From assembly GCA_937998635.1 (NCBI GenBank), contig CALLDA010000194.1, forward strand, positions 1 through 8,326: 8,326 nt of DNA. Direction: 5' to 3'. The notes below the pieces were generated by a model. The model saw nothing but the letters and a program-made list of their open reading frames with translations. It did no database searches and had not been told where the DNA came from. The position numbers and the translations under genes were made by a program. Positions 6,527 to 8,326 of the stretch are shown here, piece after piece. Source of the DNA: an uncultured Pseudomonadales bacterium. GTDB taxonomy: Bacteria > Pseudomonadota > Gammaproteobacteria > Pseudomonadales > Porticoccaceae. Position 1 is the stretch's first letter; each line of letters begins with the position of its first letter.

Positions 6527-6662
6527 ATTTAGAACCCCACCCTCGGCACTCGATAGCTCATTACCAAACAGTCTATTAACCAGCAGTCACCACGGGACCT
6601 TTGGTAAACAGCGAATCTTTTAAAAACGCCCTTTTCCCTATACGTCCTTAGCGCCATATCAC
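6527..6662 (-). promoter_or_regulatory. ftsQ-ftsA spacer with inverted repeat
   Basis: This is the longest spacer in the window. It holds, in transcript order, the second copy of the ftsQ stop duplication, an A/T-rich stretch, and an 8-bp perfect inverted repeat (TTACCAAA 6607-6600 and TTTGGTAA 6568-6561, 31 bases apart). It ends with the purine-rich ftsA ribosome binding site. Pairing of the repeat would cover the start of the mini-ORF at 6561. I found no -35/-10 pair good enough to call a promoter. The region may be an ftsA leader or a protein binding site, and its role is open. Confidence 0.4.
6529..6561 (-). other. Possible 10-codon leader mini-ORF before ftsA
   Basis: ATG at 6561 opens MSYRVPRVGF, ending with TAA at 6531-6529, two bases before the ftsA ATG. 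The ftsA Shine-Dalgarno lies inside it. Its length and two-base gap are the same as those of the mini-ORF before the M23 gene. No Shine-Dalgarno serves the mini-ORF itself. Its ATG begins at the last base of the inverted repeat arm at 6568-6561. Confidence 0.25.
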
Positions 6663-6677
6663 TTACCGCCATGTCAC
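6648..6677 (-). repeat. 15-bp imperfect tandem duplication across the ftsQ stop codon
   Basis: GTGACATGGCGGTAA (6677-6663), the last four codons and stop of ftsQ, is followed directly by GTGATATGGCGCTAA (6662-6648), matching at 13 of 15 positions. The unit is five codons, so the second copy stays in frame: read through the first stop, it would add VIWR before a second TAA. Confidence 0.75.
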
Positions 6678-7415
6678 AGCCACTCCATTTTCATAACGGG
6701 CATCAACTAGCGAGATTTCATCTTTACGCATTTTTAATTCATGACTCCAGGCCAGCAAAAAGCGGCGCACTTTGGCCAGCACGTGCTGCCGACCCAACCA
6801 GACCGAAAATCCGGTATCGAGCCGCATACGCCAACGCCTGTGCTTGTCCATACCAAACTCGCTGACCTTAAGGCCTTCAGCCAGGAGTAATTCGCTAATA
6901 TCTCGATACTCCCGCATGACATCTTCAACACTGCCCTCAGGGCCCGACAAGTGCGGCAATGACGCCAGCCCGTCGGCATCACCCAGCTCGGATATCTGCC
7001 CCCGTTGATTAACAAAGCCATGTTGCCCCCAACGGGCAATAGCCACTTCTTCAACAACGGTGATCTCAATTCGGTCTGGCCAGTAACGACGCACAGTGGC
7101 ACCTGCGACCCAGGGATGAGCCTCCAGGGCAAGGCATAAAGCGTCGATATCGAGGCTTAGAAAGCCACCGTCCATCGTCGAATTAACAATGGACTCCAGT
7201 TCAATCTGACTTACCTTGTGCAAGGGGTTGGCGATGGCGACAGCCAGCACCGGCGCATCGAGCCAGCGATAAAACAATATACTCAGCCCGACTATTACCG
7301 CCGCCATCATAATCACGCCAACACCGATCAAGACTCGAGTTATGGCCGCCAGCCATAGTCGCCATCGCGCCTCGTCCGGAATCCTCTTCGGTGCAGCTTG
7401 CTGATACCGCCTCAT
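6663..7415 (-). CDS. ftsQ: Cell division protein FtsQ
   Basis: FtsQ is a bitopic inner-membrane protein that joins FtsB and FtsL and links early and late divisome proteins. From ATG at 7415 it is 250 residues (E. coli 276). It has a basic cytoplasmic tail (1-23), one membrane helix (about 24-48), and a POTRA domain (about 55-123) ending in the family block PWVAGATVRRYWPDRIEITV. A beta domain follows, up to the conserved end DARYENGVAVTWR. The frame is open up to 7475, but starting there would overlap ddlB by 64 bases. ATG at 7415 overlaps the ddlB stop as ATGA, has GGAG nine bases upstream, and gives a normal N terminus. Translation is probably coupled to ddlB. Confidence 0.95.
   Translation of the reverse strand: MRRYQQAAPKRIPDEARWRLWLAAITRVLIGVGVIMMAAVIVGLSILFYRWLDAPVLAVAIANPLHKVSQIELESIVNSTMDGGFLSLDIDALCLALEAHPWVAGATVRRYWPDRIEITVVEEVAIARWGQHGFVNQRGQISELGDADGLASLPHLSGPEGSVEDVMREYRDISELLLAEGLKVSEFGMDKHRRWRMRLDTGFSVWLGRQHVLAKVRRFLLAWSHELKMRKDEISLVDARYENGVAVTWR
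7412..7415 (-). other. ATGA stop-start overlap of ddlB and ftsQ
   Basis: The ddlB TGA (7414-7412) lies within ATGA, whose ATG (7415-7413) starts ftsQ. Such overlaps let a terminating ribosome restart on the next gene, keeping the two products in ratio. The GGAG that would serve ftsQ lies in the last codons of ddlB. Confidence 0.85.
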
Positions 7416-8326
7416 GGCGTTTGCTCCACAGCTGCTGTTGCAGATTGCTCTGTTAAATCTGAGTTCGAACCGCATGCAGAGAGAATCTCCACAACTAATT
7501 GACTGAAAGTCAAACCGTCCGCGGCGGCGGCCATCGGCACCAAACTGTGATCAGTCATGCCTGGAACGGTATTGACCTCCAGAACATAAAATTCACCGTC
7601 TGCCCCCTCCATCAGATCCACCCGGCCCCAGCCACGACAACCGAGACTCTGGTAGGCCTCTAAGGCAAGCATCTGAATAGCCGCTTCGCGTTCTACGGAT
7701 AGACCACAGGGACACAAATAGCGGGTATCGTCGGCAATGTATTTAGCCTGGTAGTCGTAAAAAGTCCGTTCGGTCTCTAGCTTGATGGTGGGCAGCGCTC
7801 TGCCGTTGACAATAGCTACCGTATATTCGGCACCGCTCAACCACTGCTCAGCGAGCACACAACTGTCGTACTGACTGGCCAATCGCCAGGCCGCTTCCAG
7901 TTCGGCGGCCGAATCAACCTTGGTCATTCCGAGACTCGACCCTTCGCTGGCCGGTTTGACCATGGCGCTACCGCCCAGAGATTCGAGCACCTGGGGCCAA
8001 TCACTGTGCTTGTTAAGCACTATAAAAGGTGCTGTCGGCAAACCAATGCCCGCCCAGAACTGTTTGCAGCGCATTTTATCCATAGCCAATGCCGAGGCCA
8101 GCACACCGCTGCCGGTGTAGGGCAGGCCCATACTTTCTAAAGCTCCCTGTACCACGCCATCTTCGCCACCACTGCCATGGAGCATAATGAAGACCCGCGC
8201 TGGCGCTAAAACCCGCAGCTGCTCCATCCAGTCCTGACCCGCATCAAGGCCGAGGGCATCGATGCCAGCTTCCTGAAGGCCTTTCAACACCGCAGCGCCG
8301 CCCGCCAGGGAGACTTCTCGCTCCCC
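7412..8326 (-). CDS. ddlB: D-alanine--D-alanine ligase (first residues outside window)
   Basis: This cytoplasmic ATP-grasp ligase joins two D-alanines for the peptidoglycan stem peptide. 304 residues are visible. The frame is open through the window edge, and the first visible residues, GEREVSL, match about residue 14 of E. coli DdlB, so only about 13 residues are missing. The GTG at 8290 is internal, not the start. Visible motifs: GEREVSL with the substrate-binding Glu, LHGSGGEDG, GLPYTGSGVLASALAMDK, the ATP-binding VKPASEGSSLGMTK, the omega-loop TFYDYQAKY with the Tyr expected for D-Ala (not D-lactate) specificity, GRVDLM, and LEVNTVPGMT with the metal-binding Asn. After the usual end (FSQLVVEILS) there are about 20 extra residues of low complexity that reach the ftsQ overlap. 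Position before ftsQ supports ddlB rather than ddlA. Confidence 0.96.
   Translation of the reverse strand, partial: GEREVSLAGGAAVLKGLQEAGIDALGLDAGQDWMEQLRVLAPARVFIMLHGSGGEDGVVQGALESMGLPYTGSGVLASALAMDKMRCKQFWAGIGLPTAPFIVLNKHSDWPQVLESLGGSAMVKPASEGSSLGMTKVDSAAELEAAWRLASQYDSCVLAEQWLSGAEYTVAIVNGRALPTIKLETERTFYDYQAKYIADDTRYLCPCGLSVEREAAIQMLALEAYQSLGCRGWGRVDLMEGADGEFYVLEVNTVPGMTDHSLVPMAAAADGLTFSQLVVEILSACGSNSDLTEQSATAAVEQTP

Noticed and set aside
7416..7475. Upstream start for ftsQ, adding 20 residues
   Set aside because: It would overlap ddlB by 64 bases and add residues without family resemblance. The ATGA start at 7415 with GGAG upstream fits better.
8288..8290. GTG as the start of ddlB
   Set aside because: The frame continues upstream to the window edge and encodes the conserved GEREVSLAGGAAV segment, so the true start is outside.
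1..8326. Mobile elements, CRISPR, tRNA, rRNA, phage or defence genes
   Set aside because: Apart from short spacers the window is filled by seven housekeeping genes in conserved order. No transposase, long terminal repeats, spacer arrays or RNA gene structure was seen.

Overview
This window is a stretch of the division and cell wall (dcw) cluster of a Gammaproteobacterium. All genes lie on the minus strand, so transcription runs from high to low coordinates: ddlB (5' end cut by the window edge), ftsQ, ftsA, ftsZ, lpxC, a LytM-type (M23) membrane peptidase, and secA (3' end cut by the window edge). The protein sequences resemble Escherichia and Pseudomonas homologues along their length, and ddlB-ftsQ-ftsA-ftsZ-lpxC followed by secA is the gammaproteobacterial arrangement. 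A peptidase gene between lpxC and secA, where enterobacteria have secM, points to a Pseudomonas-like or marine non-enteric lineage. The genus cannot be fixed from this window. I see no mobile element, CRISPR array, tRNA, rRNA or foreign-looking segment.

Layout: ddlB (7412-8326, partial) and ftsQ (6663-7415) overlap by the four bases ATGA. A 136-base spacer with an inverted repeat separates ftsQ from ftsA (5294-6526). ftsZ (4007-5236) follows after 57 bases with a strong ribosome binding site. A 12-bp hairpin and a candidate extended -10 promoter lie between ftsZ and lpxC (2979-3893, GTG start). A 68-base spacer leads to the M23 peptidase (1989-2909). A 78-base spacer, with a hairpin plus T8 tract and a candidate extended -10 box, leads to secA (1-1910, 636 codons visible).

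Function: DdlB makes the D-Ala-D-Ala end of the peptidoglycan precursor. FtsQ, FtsA and FtsZ build the divisome. LpxC commits precursor to lipid A. The M23 protein probably cuts or remodels peptidoglycan in the periplasm. SecA drives export of envelope proteins. The block therefore joins septation, peptidoglycan, lipopolysaccharide and secretion.

The genes are ordinary. The unexpected signals are in the small spacers. First, ftsA, ftsZ, lpxC and the M23 gene are each preceded by an ATG-started mini-ORF of 8-10 codons whose stop lies 2 or 5 bases before the main start codon. Second, imperfect tandem duplications span the stop codons of ftsQ (15 bp) and lpxC (17 bp), with a weaker one at ftsA. 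Third, SecA carries about 25 extra residues relative to E. coli in a loop of its first nucleotide-binding domain. None of these is proven functional.
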